Positions 31,832 through 40,910 are shown, counted from the first letter of the stretch. The stretch is 64,000 nt of DNA from Polynucleobacter sp. JS-Mosq-20-D10 (GCF_018687755.1 NZ_CP061305.1:2025502-2089501); one strand, 5' to 3'. Numbers and translations: made by a program. The notes: generated by a model not told the origin, from the letters alone.

Positions 31832-32680
31832 TTACTTTTTAAATTCAAGTTCAAAAGCCGAATCTTTTGGCAAGTTAGTGCGCCCCCCAAAATCGCTTAA
31901 TTCTTTAGCATTTCCATTGCTACCAACTGCATAACACTCTTCTTTAATAAACTCGTCTTTACATTTTGGGCAGCGCATTAAAGTGAATTTGAACTTAATT
32001 TTATTCTCGTCTTTTGAAAAATCAGAGTAAGTTGCTGCTAAAGCTGTTTTATATCTGTCAATATCACCAGACTTTAAATCGCCCAAAACACTATCAGCTT
32101 GTATTGCATTCATTAGTGCGGATTCTTTTGATGCAATTTTTTTATAGTAAACATTGCATACATTACACATTGCCATACTCTTTAATGTTGCAAATACTAC
32201 AAAGCCGCCTAGCAAGACTCCGACAAATTCAATTGCTAGCTTAAAGTAACCAAAGTTACCCATTTCGCCAGTATCAGTACCAGCGCCGCGTCCAACACGC
32301 ATGTGCGATTTTGTTGTGACTACATCTACATAATCTGAAAAACTTACATAGTCGGCTACTTTTCTTCCGTCATCTAAAACCATTGTTATAAAACCCAAGT
32401 AATAAATAAGCCACATTGTTAAAGCAGCTATAGCAATTAGTGCCAATGCATCCAATTTATTTGGCTTTACATGAAAATATCTACAAGCTAGTAATCCACC
32501 ACTAGCACCAGCCGCTCCGATGATTAGTGCGCCCGCTGGAAGAATTACCCAGAAGCCGATAGAGAAAATGTTTATGCCAAACATGTTTTCAACAACCAAG
32601 TTAGCAAGAGCAGTTAGGAACGATGTTACTAATGCAAATCCAATTACTGCTATATGCAAGCTACTTTTTGTTGTGCTCAT
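31832..32680 (-). CDS. Membrane protein with C-terminal zinc-ribbon-like motif
   Basis: A 282-residue protein with four likely membrane helices (residues about 8-30, 38-65, 78-100 and 148-168), then a cytoplasmic region with CNVCNVYY (near 172) and RCPKCKDEF (near 235), a CxxC pair set that could bind zinc. The rest is unassigned. Its start overlaps the end of the rhomboid gene by four bases, so the two are co-translated. It may be the rhomboid's substrate or partner. No known family is recognised. Confidence 0.55.
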   Translation of the reverse strand: MSTTKSSLHIAVIGFALVTSFLTALANLVVENMFGINIFSIGFWVILPAGALIIGAAGASGGLLACRYFHVKPNKLDALALIAIAALTMWLIYYLGFITMVLDDGRKVADYVSFSDYVDVVTTKSHMRVGRGAGTDTGEMGNFGYFKLAIEFVGVLLGGFVVFATLKSMAMCNVCNVYYKKIASKESALMNAIQADSVLGDLKSGDIDRYKTALAATYSDFSKDENKIKFKFTLMRCPKCKDEFIKEECYAVGSNGNAKELSDFGGRTNLPKDSAFELEFKK

Positions 32681-33363
32681 GTGCTCTCTCTCAATTTTTC
32701 TATTTTACTTTCAGTATCGCTTCCAAGTTCTTTCCATGTCATTCCACAAGTCATGCCAATCAAGAACCCTAATGCGTGAGTAGCATATGCAACACCACTA
32801 GACGCTTCCGTACTAGTAAAAATATCATACAGTTGCAAAAGTATCCAAAACACAAGATATACATACGCTGGAACCCAAAATCGCTTAAAAAATGGTGGAA
32901 TCGTAAAAATTAGTCTTAACTTAGAGTGTGGAAATATGACAAAGTACACCCCCATCAGAAACGAGATGGCACCCGAGCTGCCAACAATTGGTATGACTGA
33001 ATCGGGATTTAATAACCATGAACCTATAAATGCCAATGCGCCTATAAAAATATATGCAGACATAAAAATCAACGTACCAAATAATCTCTCTAATGTTCTT
33101 GCAAACGCTAAGAAGAACATTAAATTCCCAAATAAATGCATTAAATTTAAATGCAAGAATGTTGCAGTAACAAGCGTATATGAATAAACAAATGGTTTTA
33201 AGCTAAACAGCATGGGTACAAATTCAAACACAACATCTTCACTTATGTTTGTTCTATCTACAGCTATGCCATATAAGTAGAAGAACGCTTGAAGAATGAT
33301 TAGCGTCAACACACCAAGCATAATCTTTCCATGCTTTAAGTTGTCCGAGTAGATGAAAAACAT
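32677..33363 (-). CDS. Rhomboid intramembrane serine protease
   Basis: A 228-residue protein with six or so membrane helices. Family hallmarks are visible: the HLNLMHLFGNLMFF segment (residues 71-84), the catalytic GSSGAI with Ser130, and the second catalytic residue His196 in ATHALGF. It cleaves membrane proteins within the bilayer. It is the second gene of a three-gene run (33377, 32677, 31832) on element B. A rhomboid on a small integrative element is unusual. It may process the neighbouring membrane protein or a host protein. Confidence 0.9.
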   Translation of the reverse strand: MFFIYSDNLKHGKIMLGVLTLIILQAFFYLYGIAVDRTNISEDVVFEFVPMLFSLKPFVYSYTLVTATFLHLNLMHLFGNLMFFLAFARTLERLFGTLIFMSAYIFIGALAFIGSWLLNPDSVIPIVGSSGAISFLMGVYFVIFPHSKLRLIFTIPPFFKRFWVPAYVYLVFWILLQLYDIFTSTEASSGVAYATHALGFLIGMTCGMTWKELGSDTESKIEKLREST

Positions 33364-33376
33364 TTCTCAGCACTTT

Positions 33377-33760
33377 CTATCGCTGCATATCATCAATTTT
33401 ATCTTCTAGCTCACGTATTCTTTTTTCTAATTCTTCTATTTGCTCTTCATGTGTCGTCATACTTGAGTGCAACCCATTAATACTGTCATCCAAACTCTGG
33501 TGTATAGGTAGCAATGTTTTCAATACTTCTTGTACGCTTAATGACACACTTCCCCATGCTTGTGTCATCACCATTGCAAGTAAGAAACAAAAGCCTGGCT
33601 GTTCTGTTGCAACAAAATAAACAATTAAATAATTAATTACAAACGCAATTAAATAATTTCTTATTTGTCTTAAGTATTTGCGCCAGTTCTCACCAATATC
33701 TTCAAATAAGAATTTAATAAAATCGAGCATTAGCATCCAATCTTTTTTTGTCAGAATCAA
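33377..33760 (-). CDS. Membrane protein with C-terminal coiled coil
   Basis: A 127-residue protein with one or two membrane helices (residues about 35-70, YLIAFVINYLIVYFVA and PGFCFLLAMVMTQAW) and a C-terminal coiled coil (residues about 95-127, EEQIEELEKRIRELEDKIDD). An internal ATG at residue 10 or 12 could be the start. It lies 13 bp upstream of the rhomboid gene on the same strand, so it is likely part of the same unit and could be a substrate or a scaffold. No family is recognised. Confidence 0.5.
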   Translation of the reverse strand: MILTKKDWMLMLDFIKFLFEDIGENWRKYLRQIRNYLIAFVINYLIVYFVATEQPGFCFLLAMVMTQAWGSVSLSVQEVLKTLLPIHQSLDDSINGLHSSMTTHEEQIEELEKRIRELEDKIDDMQR

Positions 33761-33923
33761 CTGTTCTAATTACTTCCTAAATACAGTGCTAATTACTTCT
33801 AATCTTCTATATTCTAGTACTACATGATTTAAGTTTGATTGTTTTAGTTAAAGCTTCGCTAATTAAAGCTTCATTCAGCTTTAATTGCTAGCAGCAAGAG
33901 ACAAATTAAGTCAGTAATGCTGT

Positions 33924-34445
33924 TTAAGCTAACTGCCACAACACATTGTCTGTATTGTGCTTGCTTACTTCTTTTGTAATGTATTCAAACCACCCACTGT
34001 TAGCTACATCTACTTTGTGCTGTACATCAATTTCTTCAACCCGTGTTTTAGCTTCTTTTACCAATGCATCTATTTGATTAAATTTGACGTGTTTTGGTAT
34101 TGCACCAATAGCTAAGTGCAAATGCAGATTTTTAGTGCCAAACCCATCTTCTACAACCACTATGTATTTGAGTGACTTATTACTGCGTTTTGCTGCATTT
34201 CCATAAACTTGTACATTTAGCTTGTTAATAAAGTGCTTAGCTATTACGTCACAGTCAGCACGTGTAATTGCACGTTTATAAGTGCCGTTTTGCGTATGTT
34301 GCGTAATTGTCTGCTTTAGCGTCAAAGTCAGTGCTATTGGATATTCAGTAGCTTTGCTAGCTAACCACGTACGTGTTGCTGCTTTTTGCGTAGCAATAGC
34401 GTGTGGGTTGTAAGCAGTACGTTGTCTTATTTGTGCTAATTTCAT
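33924..34445 (-). CDS. HUH-type replication initiator/relaxase-like protein
   Basis: A 173-residue protein from the ATG at 34445. Its motifs match the small HUH endonucleases that start rolling-circle replication (inovirus Gp2-like): motif 1 YPIALTLTL (residues 35-43), the metal-binding HUH motif NLHLHLAIG with His108 and His110, and the catalytic-tyrosine motif GWFEYITKEV with Tyr155 and Lys158. There is no helicase domain. Nicking of an element origin and 5' linkage to DNA is the expected activity. It suggests that element B replicates by rolling circle after excision. The nick site was not identified. Confidence 0.75.
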   Translation of the reverse strand: MKLAQIRQRTAYNPHAIATQKAATRTWLASKATEYPIALTLTLKQTITQHTQNGTYKRAITRADCDVIAKHFINKLNVQVYGNAAKRSNKSLKYIVVVEDGFGTKNLHLHLAIGAIPKHVKFNQIDALVKEAKTRVEEIDVQHKVDVANSGWFEYITKEVSKHNTDNVLWQLA

Positions 34446-34596
34446 ACTAGTATTTAGCAAACCAAATAAAACCAATTATTTTTTTATTTTTCCTTATAAA
34501 TCAGGTACTTACAAACAACAAAATAGTCTATTTTGCTTGTCCAATTAGCAAACTGAAAATAACTTGTAACTCTGTTTAACTGAAATGGAGTGAAAA

Positions 34597-35040
34597 ATGA
34601 CTGTTTTAACCAATTTGAAACTTGTAGCTAGCAAACGTAATTTAACGCTTAACCCAATAGTGCAGCGTCGTCATAAGCTAGTAAATGGATTGCATCAGCA
34701 ATTAGCACTAGTTGAAGCACGTAAAAACAACCAAACTTATGCACCTAAAAAAATGCGTACTTTTACAGATAAGTTGAGTGGTGAACGCAAAACTATTGAA
34801 ACTGTGAAAAGAGTAAAAGAATGGTTTTGGATTGGTGAGAGTGGAAAAATCAATCTTGCAGTTAAGTATGGCGCAAAAACACTTCCACTTAATAAGCGTG
34901 GTGCAAATGCTATTGAATGTGCAAACAATGATGAGTTAATTAAAACCCTAATTGCACTAAAAGCTGCCGTACTTGATGGTGAACTAGATGAAGCTATTGC
35001 AGAGATGAGTACTGCAATCCGTAGTCGTTTTGCAAAATGA
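34597..35040 (+). CDS. Backbone protein family 2, element B
   Basis: A 147-residue protein homologous to 7191-7628 of element A. The conserved points are VQRRHKLVNGLHQQLALVEA, VKEWFWIGESGKINLAVKYG and LIALKAAVLDGELDEAIAEM. It is basic at the N-terminus and acidic at the C-terminus. ATGGAGTG provides the ribosome site. It lies divergent from the HUH gene, in a position where replication accessory genes are common. The DUF6641-type assignment is possible but unsure. Confidence 0.65.
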   Translation: MTVLTNLKLVASKRNLTLNPIVQRRHKLVNGLHQQLALVEARKNNQTYAPKKMRTFTDKLSGERKTIETVKRVKEWFWIGESGKINLAVKYGAKTLPLNKRGANAIECANNDELIKTLIALKAAVLDGELDEAIAEMSTAIRSRFAK

Positions 35041-35093
35041 AACAGCAGTGCTAGTGCTTATAGTGCTAGCACTATTTTGAATAAAATGCCGCG

Positions 35094-35354
35094 CTAATGA
35101 CTATTGAATACTTGTTCATATATTTGTATGAAAAAAATAAGTAATGTTGGAATAAGACATATCAGTGCTGCAGCTTGAATTAAATATTTAATCTTTTCGG
35201 ATGTACTGACTTTTGTAAAAGTTGTGATGTATTTTGTAAACAAAATGCGGTAGTAGTGTATCGCCACACCCACCAACACCAACCCAATTATTAAATAGAA
35301 TAATTTGGATAAATCAAAATTAATGATTGATTCAAATATTGATTTGATTGTCAT
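35094..35354 (-). CDS. Small two-helix membrane protein
   Basis: An 86-residue protein with two membrane helices (residues about 18-36, LFYLIIGLVLVGVAIHYY, and 58-78, IQAAALICLIPTLLIFFI). The linker is basic. No family is recognised. It is convergent with the family 2 gene and divergent from the family 1 gene. It could be a small element-encoded membrane factor. No ribosome site of note precedes it. Confidence 0.45.
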   Translation of the reverse strand: MTIKSIFESIINFDLSKLFYLIIGLVLVGVAIHYYRILFTKYITTFTKVSTSEKIKYLIQAAALICLIPTLLIFFIQIYEQVFNSH

Positions 35355-35429
35355 AGCTGTTTATTAGTAAAAGTTATAGTGTTAACAGATTAACAGTAAT
35401 TTTAATAAATATAAGAATAGGAGACTTAT

Positions 35430-35786
35430 ATGAGAATTAATGAAATTGCCAATGCACAAGAACAGCTTGAATTACTGCGTTTAATAATAGATAACACATG
35501 GAGTGCCGTCAAACAGCAAGCAGACATACAGTCTCGTCAGCTAGCTACTAAACCACGCACCACTAAACCTAAAGCACCTAAGCAAGCTATACGCATACCC
35601 ACTCCACCAAAACCCAAACCATTACCAAAGCCAACACTTACACCCCAACAACAAGCTAAACACCAACAACTGCAACAGAACCAACTTGTCAATCAATTAC
35701 ATACTGCTATTACAAAATCACAATCACCAAATAGCATTAATCCAAAACGTGATACAGAAATGGGTTCTGCAACTCCAAAATTTTAG
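35430..35786 (+). CDS. Backbone protein family 1 (Pro/Lys/Gln-rich), element B
   Basis: A 118-residue protein homologous at its N-terminus (MRINEIANAQEQLELLRLII) to 6457-6921 of element A. It is followed by a Lys/Pro tract (IPTPPKPKPLPKPTLTP) and a Gln-rich stretch (QQQAKHQQLQQNQLVNQLH). It lies just before the integrase, convergent with it. The length of the low-complexity part differs between A and B, while the N-terminal helix is kept. That helix is therefore the likely functional unit. Function is unknown. Confidence 0.6.
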   Translation: MRINEIANAQEQLELLRLIIDNTWSAVKQQADIQSRQLATKPRTTKPKAPKQAIRIPTPPKPKPLPKPTLTPQQQAKHQQLQQNQLVNQLHTAITKSQSPNSINPKRDTEMGSATPKF

Positions 35787-35951
35787 TCGCGTAAAAAATT
35801 AGCATGCACTACTTAAACTTTATTGGTGGTGATTTTTACTCACCCCCCCATCGTCAAAAGTGCGGTTACGAGTCGCTAGCGCGGTTTGATTACTTTTCTA
35901 TAGCTACAAATATCTAATTGACGATATGACTGACAGACATAGCTGTAATGG

Positions 35952-37316
35952 TTACTTTGCTTTTTGCTTCTTATCAGTTGCAGTCTCTGTGTTTGTATTA
36001 GTTTTTCTTTTGCCCATACGTCTTCCCGCTAATCTATTCGCTACATGCGCGGGCGTTACATGTCCGTAGTATTTCTCAATCATTCCTACGCTTGTTCCCA
36101 TTTGCTTGGACAGTTTGTAAACGTCAATATTTTCTTCAAGTATTGCTAAATGGGCATATGTATGTCGCAAACTATATAAAGTCTTATTCTTTCCATCTGC
36201 ACTATTTTTATTAATTCCACTATCTCGCATTAGATGCCTAAATGTTCCATTCAAATGCTCTGTAGTGCTTCCGTCTCTTAGCCTAAATACATATTCATCA
36301 ACACGCTTCTTTAGTAAGCCATCAAAACTTAACTTAGCCAAATCTTTATCTCTTAGCTGTATTCGCTCTAAATAGTCTTGTGTGTTGTGTCTTGCTATTA
36401 AGTTTCTTTTTCCAGTTTTACCATCAACTGTAAATTGCAAGTATCTTTCGCCATCAGTTGTTATCCACTGTATGTTCTTCCATTTCAAACCCAATGCTTC
36501 TGTGCCGTGTCGCATTCCCGTATTTGCAAGTATTAATACATAGTCCCGCAATAACTCTCTCATATCTCTTGTGCGCTGTGTATGTCCGTTTTTACACCAC
36601 CTAGTCATAAAACTAGTAAGACTTTTGTATTCTGTTTTGGTAAACGCTGGGCGTGCTTCGCTCTTAGCGCCATCGTTTTGGAGTTTAGGCAAGTGGACTT
36701 TACTCATATAGCCCATATCCACTGCATAGTCTAAAACTCTGTTTAAAGTTGTATTGTGATTAGTTATGGTGCTTGCACGTGGCTTTTTACCCATCTCCGT
36801 CTCACGCCATTTATCAAATTCAGCCAAAGCTTCATATGTAATGCTATTAACGTTGTAGTTCTTGAAAAATGGAATTAAGTACTTGTTTATTACAGTGACG
36901 TACGTGTGATAAACACTTTTCCCACCGCCGCCGTCTAATTCGGTTTGAAATTTTTCCGCCACAGCTTTAGCTACTGCACCAAATTTCTTGCTTGTAATCA
37001 CTACGTCTTCATCAGCTAAAAATCTAGCTCTGTCATAAGCTTCTGTGGCTACTTTACTTGCATAGTCTGTATTTTTTTCTTTAGTGCTTATTCGGTGCCA
37101 TCTGTTGTCACCTAACTTAAAACGAGCTTGCCACTTGCCGCTATTTTCGCGTCTATACAAGACAACTTCGCCATCACGCAGATGTATTAAGTTTTCGTTA
37201 ACTTCAACAAATTTAACTGCATTGTATGTACGCGGAATTGTTAGTTTTTTGGGCATATTGCTCTGCAAAGCTGATAAACATTGAATGTAATGTTTATCAG
37301 CGTATACCCATTTCAA
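35952..37316 (-). CDS. Tyrosine integrase of element B
   Basis: A 454-residue site-specific integrase. The start at 37316 or an ATG at 37256 (MPKKLTIPRT) are both possible; neither has a clear ribosome site. It shares LRDGEVVLYRRENSGKWQAR with the element A integrase, and has Arg in NTGMRHGTEA, His-x-x-Arg in SLRHTYAH and Tyr in MIEKYYGH. The tail is Lys/Thr-rich. The gene starts 64 bp from core C9, the classical position next to an attachment site, which strongly supports tRNA-Phe as its target. Confidence 0.9.
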   Translation of the reverse strand: MKWVYADKHYIQCLSALQSNMPKKLTIPRTYNAVKFVEVNENLIHLRDGEVVLYRRENSGKWQARFKLGDNRWHRISTKEKNTDYASKVATEAYDRARFLADEDVVITSKKFGAVAKAVAEKFQTELDGGGGKSVYHTYVTVINKYLIPFFKNYNVNSITYEALAEFDKWRETEMGKKPRASTITNHNTTLNRVLDYAVDMGYMSKVHLPKLQNDGAKSEARPAFTKTEYKSLTSFMTRWCKNGHTQRTRDMRELLRDYVLILANTGMRHGTEALGLKWKNIQWITTDGERYLQFTVDGKTGKRNLIARHNTQDYLERIQLRDKDLAKLSFDGLLKKRVDEYVFRLRDGSTTEHLNGTFRHLMRDSGINKNSADGKNKTLYSLRHTYAHLAILEENIDVYKLSKQMGTSVGMIEKYYGHVTPAHVANRLAGRRMGKRKTNTNTETATDKKQKAK

Positions 37317-37379
37317 AACTGTGTAAAGAATGTGTTATAGACTTTTGTAACACATTTTCGGGCTGCTGCCCTGTATTCT

Positions 37380-37461
37380 TGGTGGCCCGGGGCGGAATCG
37401 AACCACCGACACAAGGATTTTCAAATATCCTCCGATAGACCGCTTTCGCTTTGATTTCAAG
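37380..37461 (-). repeat. Intact tRNA-Phe core C9 plus element-C left-end tail
   Basis: A perfect 45-nt core (37380-37424), then 37 nt (37425-37461) identical to 6216-6252. It forms the right junction of element B and the left junction of element C. Confidence 0.9.
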
Positions 37462-37615
37462 GGCTTAAGTCACCAGTCTCGACTTATCTAAAAATTGTGC
37501 GTCCTTGTGCCGGTCAAATTTAGCAATGAAATCAGAATCTTACGAGGGGCAATTTCTTAGTGCGCAGAACTTGTGAATCCATACCCTTCCAGTCAACCAC
37601 CATAGTTACTCGTAA

Positions 37616-37632
37616 TGTCGTTTAAAACGACA
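37616..37632 (+). repeat. 17-bp dyad at the left end of element C
   Basis: A perfect TGTCGTTTAAAACGACA with a flank (AGTTACTCGTAA) similar to the copy at 6384. It is the left border of the ABC exporter cassette; the right border is the copy at 41257. Confidence 0.85.
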
Positions 37633-37741
37633 TTTCAGGTGAAGTCTTTAATTATCGATGGAAATGTATACCCATCACTTTATGTACCTTTTCACTTTTA
37701 TAGCCAGCCGCTTGCCCAATAATCAGATTGATATTCCATCC

Positions 37742-38446
37742 CTATCTAGACTCTTCAATGGTTTGTCCATCACGAATAGCATAAATGCGTTTAAACAAAG
37801 GGATGATTTTTTCATCATGGGTAACCACAATAATCGCAGTCTGATATTGACTGGCCATTTGATTTAAGATCCCCATCACTCCTAGAGCTCTCTCGCTATC
37901 TAAAGGCGCAGTAGGTTCGTCAGCCAAAATCACTGGGGGTCTATTTGCCAATGCTCTTGCAATTGAAACACGCTGTTGCTCACCACCAGATAATTCAGAT
38001 GGGCTAGCATTAGCCCGATGCACAACACCTAGAGCCTCTAGCAACTCTTTAGCTCGCGCTCTAGCCTGAGTATTCGGCACGCCTGCAAGCATGGGTAATA
38101 GCGCGACGTTGTCAGTAACGTTTAAAAATGGAATTAAATAAGGGGCTTGAAAAATAAAGCCAATTTTGTCTCTTCTAAGAGCTCTAAGATCTTTAATCTT
38201 CCAGCCATTCTCATAGATCACTTCGCCGCCCAAAGTCATGCGACCTGCCGTAGGCTCTATGACAGCCCCCAAGCATTTCAGCAGGGTACTTTTTCCAGAT
38301 CCAGAGGGGCCTATGAGACCTACTACTTCACCGGGCGCTATTTGCATATTGACATTCTTAAGAGCATCAACCGCCGTTTCACCTTGCCCATACGTTTTGC
38401 GTAGCCCCTCTAACTGAATACTAAAAGAGCTCATCTCAACCGCCAA
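37742..38446 (-). CDS. ABC transporter ATPase (MacB/LolD/DevA type)
   Basis: A 234-residue ATP-binding subunit. Walker A is GPSGSGKSTLLK (residues about 42-53), the Q-loop is FQAPYLIPF, the signature is LSGGEQQRVSIARAL, Walker B is VILADEPTAPLD and the switch His is in VVTHDEK. It powers the permease encoded just upstream, whose gene overlaps this start by 11 bp. Together with the adaptor gene it forms a DevBCA/MacAB-type tripartite exporter unit, 39623-37742. The exported substrate is unknown. Separate ATPase and permease genes distinguish it from MacB. Confidence 0.9.
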   Translation of the reverse strand: MAVEMSSFSIQLEGLRKTYGQGETAVDALKNVNMQIAPGEVVGLIGPSGSGKSTLLKCLGAVIEPTAGRMTLGGEVIYENGWKIKDLRALRRDKIGFIFQAPYLIPFLNVTDNVALLPMLAGVPNTQARARAKELLEALGVVHRANASPSELSGGEQQRVSIARALANRPPVILADEPTAPLDSERALGVMGILNQMASQYQTAIIVVTHDEKIIPLFKRIYAIRDGQTIEESR

Positions 38447-39626
38447 TCGCTTCGGCGGGATCTACCAGTAAAGCAGCTCTAATCGCTAAAGTACTAGCCA
38501 ATGCACAAATGACCATCACTAAAATGAATCCAATGATTGCGTCTCCCGGCACTAGTAAAACGTATTTGGGGAATAAGGGGGCCCAGAAAGTAGCTGAGGT
38601 TTTTCCTACAATAAAACCAATTAGCCCCAATCCAAGTGCTTGTTGCAAAATCATGCTGGCAATTGTGCTGTTTTGCGTGCCAATTAATTTCAATACAGCA
38701 ATCTCTCTTATTTTTCCCAAGGTCATAGTGTAAATAATGAAGGCAACAATTGCGGCGCTGACCACCGCTAAGATGACTAGGAACATTCCGATTTGTTTGG
38801 CTGAATTTGCGATCAATTTAGCTACCAATATTTCCTCCATCTGCGCCCTTGTATACACCTCAAGATGCTTCCAGCGACGTATCGGTTTAGCTACCTCTTC
38901 TGGATTTAATCCCTCTTCGATCCGAACCAGGATAGCGTTGACATTGTGATTGGTGGACTGGGCCGCTGTTATGGCATCCAATAATCCAGGGATCGGGCGA
39001 TTGAGACTGGGATTGGCAACATTTCTTGCTCGATCATTAAGAATCGCGTCGTTATCTTTTAAGAACTGTGCTTCTTGAGCATCTTTAATGGGTATAAACA
39101 CCATTGGGTCGCCGCCTGAAGAGACCATACGCCGAGTTATTCCAACCACGCGATACTGATGACGTTTAATTTGAATCAAATCATTTATCTGAAAGCCTGT
39201 CTTAATATCAGCCAAAGCCTCATAGTGTGATTGGGTAATTTGCCGACCAGCAAGTAAATAAGTAGGCTCTCCGATTTGTTGGGCTTCAATGCCAACCACC
39301 ATCGCCCTTATCTCGCCTTCTCCTTTGCGTACCTGCATCGTGAGATAAGTGATGTTAGCGGCTCGAGCTACTCCGGGCATTCCCAAGACCCCCCTTACAT
39401 AGTCATCACGAATGCTTGATGACTCAGCATAGGGGCCTTGCGTATCTTTTTGGACAACCCAAAGATCTGCTCCGCTATTGTTAAGTAGGGCCATGGCATC
39501 ATCTACCATGCCTCGATAGACTCCCGCCATTGTTAGGGTAACGCCAATGAGTAGTCCAAGGCCTAAACCCGTAAGCGCAAATTTACTCCAAGAGTTAGCA
39601 ATGTCACGCCCTGCCAAACTAATCAT
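38436..39626 (-). CDS. FtsX-like ABC permease (MacB/DevC type)
   Basis: A 396-residue permease with one membrane helix near the N-terminus (residues about 17-37), a large periplasmic domain (40-270, with ADLWVVQKDTQGPYAESSSI) and three C-terminal helices (about 275-300, 325-350 and 362-385). This is the four-helix FtsX/MacB layout. It overlaps the adaptor gene by four bases and the ATPase gene by 11 bp, a tightly coupled operon. It acts by mechanotransmission rather than classical transport in this family. Its partner outer-membrane channel is not encoded here. Confidence 0.9.
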   Translation of the reverse strand: MISLAGRDIANSWSKFALTGLGLGLLIGVTLTMAGVYRGMVDDAMALLNNSGADLWVVQKDTQGPYAESSSIRDDYVRGVLGMPGVARAANITYLTMQVRKGEGEIRAMVVGIEAQQIGEPTYLLAGRQITQSHYEALADIKTGFQINDLIQIKRHQYRVVGITRRMVSSGGDPMVFIPIKDAQEAQFLKDNDAILNDRARNVANPSLNRPIPGLLDAITAAQSTNHNVNAILVRIEEGLNPEEVAKPIRRWKHLEVYTRAQMEEILVAKLIANSAKQIGMFLVILAVVSAAIVAFIIYTMTLGKIREIAVLKLIGTQNSTIASMILQQALGLGLIGFIVGKTSATFWAPLFPKYVLLVPGDAIIGFILVMVICALASTLAIRAALLVDPAEAIGG

Positions 39627-40780
39627 GGCAATTTTTTAACTAAAGAATCGACTACCTTGATGCGGACACCTTCTTTGATTTCAGTATCGCTATATAGAAT
39701 GACTTCGTCACCACTCTTTAAGCCACTCAGAATGGCTATATTTCCATTTAAACCTATCTGCCCAATCTGCACGGGTGCAAAGTGAGGTTTGCCATTCTGC
39801 AATAACCATACGCCAGTAGCGCTCCCTTTTTGCTTGATACTGACATTGGGCAAACTTAGAGTTGACTCACTTGGGGCCAATTGCAAGGTTACCTCTGCCA
39901 TCTCTCCAATAGAAATAGATTTTGGAGTATTAGTCATTTCGATTTGGGCAATACGCTCTTCCGCAACACTATCACTGAGCATCTCAACACGTACTACCTT
40001 CCCTGAGATTGGATGATGTGGATTCGATCGTAAAATGATATTTGCATTTAATCCTAAAGACAGCCCCATTGATTTACCTTGATCAAATCGCGTCTTAATC
40101 CACAAGCTGGTTGGATCAATCATTTTTAAAACAGCCTGCCCAGCAATGACTGTAGAGCCTGGCTCCGCATCCCTTGATGTAATCATGCCATCTATTGGAG
40201 CTTTTAATTTCAGATTCAACTCTTGTTGCTTTAGTCCTGCCAAATCTGCATTAGTCTTTTGAACAACTGCTTTGGCTGAGTCGAGCTCTTGAATTTTTCC
40301 CTCAACAACAATTGGGCTAATGAAATTCTTTTTTCCTAACTCTACGTAGCGTCTTGCAGTTTCTGAGGCCAGTACCATGCGTGCTTTTGCATCGTTCACC
40401 TGCGCCTGCACTGCAACCATACGCTCATTCAAATCGATCGAATCCATCTCCGCAAGTAATTGCCCCTCTTTAACAGAGTGACCAACATCTACATGCACTT
40501 TAAAAACTCGGCCAGCAATGACTGGCCCCATTAAATAAGATCGTCTTGCCTCGACAGTACCCACTCCAAATAATGTGGGTGTGAGCGCTTGGCTGCTAAT
40601 TTTGATAGTAGTTACTTTGGTAGGAGATAAGGGGCCTGAAGTTAAAACAACATAAACAAATAAGCCAAATAAAAGTGCAAGAGCCGAGCCAATAATTAAT
40701 TGACGGCGACTGATATCTAGGTGATGAAATTTTTCTAGAAAAGAATTTAGGATTGCCTTCAATTTAATGATCTGGGTCAT
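39623..40780 (-). CDS. HlyD-family periplasmic adaptor (MacA/DevB type)
   Basis: A protein of about 385 residues from the ATG at 40780 (MTQIIKLKAILN); a TTG start at 40894 would add 38 residues and is less likely. It has one N-terminal membrane helix (QLIIGSALALLFGLFVYVVL), a barrel-sandwich/lipoyl half (MGPVIAGRVFKVHVDVGHSV, KEGQLLAEMD), a helical hairpin (residues about 115-175) and the second lipoyl half (LNLKLKAPIDGMITSRDAEP). It links the inner-membrane exporter to an outer-membrane channel. It is the first gene of the three-gene operon. Confidence 0.88.
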   Translation of the reverse strand: MTQIIKLKAILNSFLEKFHHLDISRRQLIIGSALALLFGLFVYVVLTSGPLSPTKVTTIKISSQALTPTLFGVGTVEARRSYLMGPVIAGRVFKVHVDVGHSVKEGQLLAEMDSIDLNERMVAVQAQVNDAKARMVLASETARRYVELGKKNFISPIVVEGKIQELDSAKAVVQKTNADLAGLKQQELNLKLKAPIDGMITSRDAEPGSTVIAGQAVLKMIDPTSLWIKTRFDQGKSMGLSLGLNANIILRSNPHHPISGKVVRVEMLSDSVAEERIAQIEMTNTPKSISIGEMAEVTLQLAPSESTLSLPNVSIKQKGSATGVWLLQNGKPHFAPVQIGQIGLNGNIAILSGLKSGDEVILYSDTEIKEGVRIKVVDSLVKKLP

Positions 40781-40910
40781 ATTTAATTGGCGGCCCATTA
40801 ATGACGCTATTAGGTAATTGGTACATCTTTTTGATAATGCTCCTACAAAGATTAGAAGGGTGAGATTTCGAGCAATAGGGGTCGAAAGGAGCAAAGCCTA
40901 AGTTAGGAAG

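Larger units (their letters stand above)
28944..37424. mobile_element. Element B: 8.4-kb tRNA-Phe integrative element
   Basis: It is bounded by two perfect 45-nt tRNA-Phe cores (C8 and C9). The integrase gene begins 64 bp inside the right core, the usual layout of a tRNA-site element. It encodes the integrase, an HUH replication initiator, a small recombinase, four proteins homologous to element A products besides the integrase, three membrane proteins including a rhomboid protease, and a possible ADP-ribosyltransferase-like protein. There are no capsid or conjugation genes. The 17-bp dyads seen in A and C are absent inside B. It appears complete and is more AT-rich than the core genome. Confidence 0.85.

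Noticed and set aside
6171..37424. Elements A and B as prophages or conjugative elements
   Set aside because: No capsid, terminase, portal, tail, T4SS or full relaxase genes are visible.
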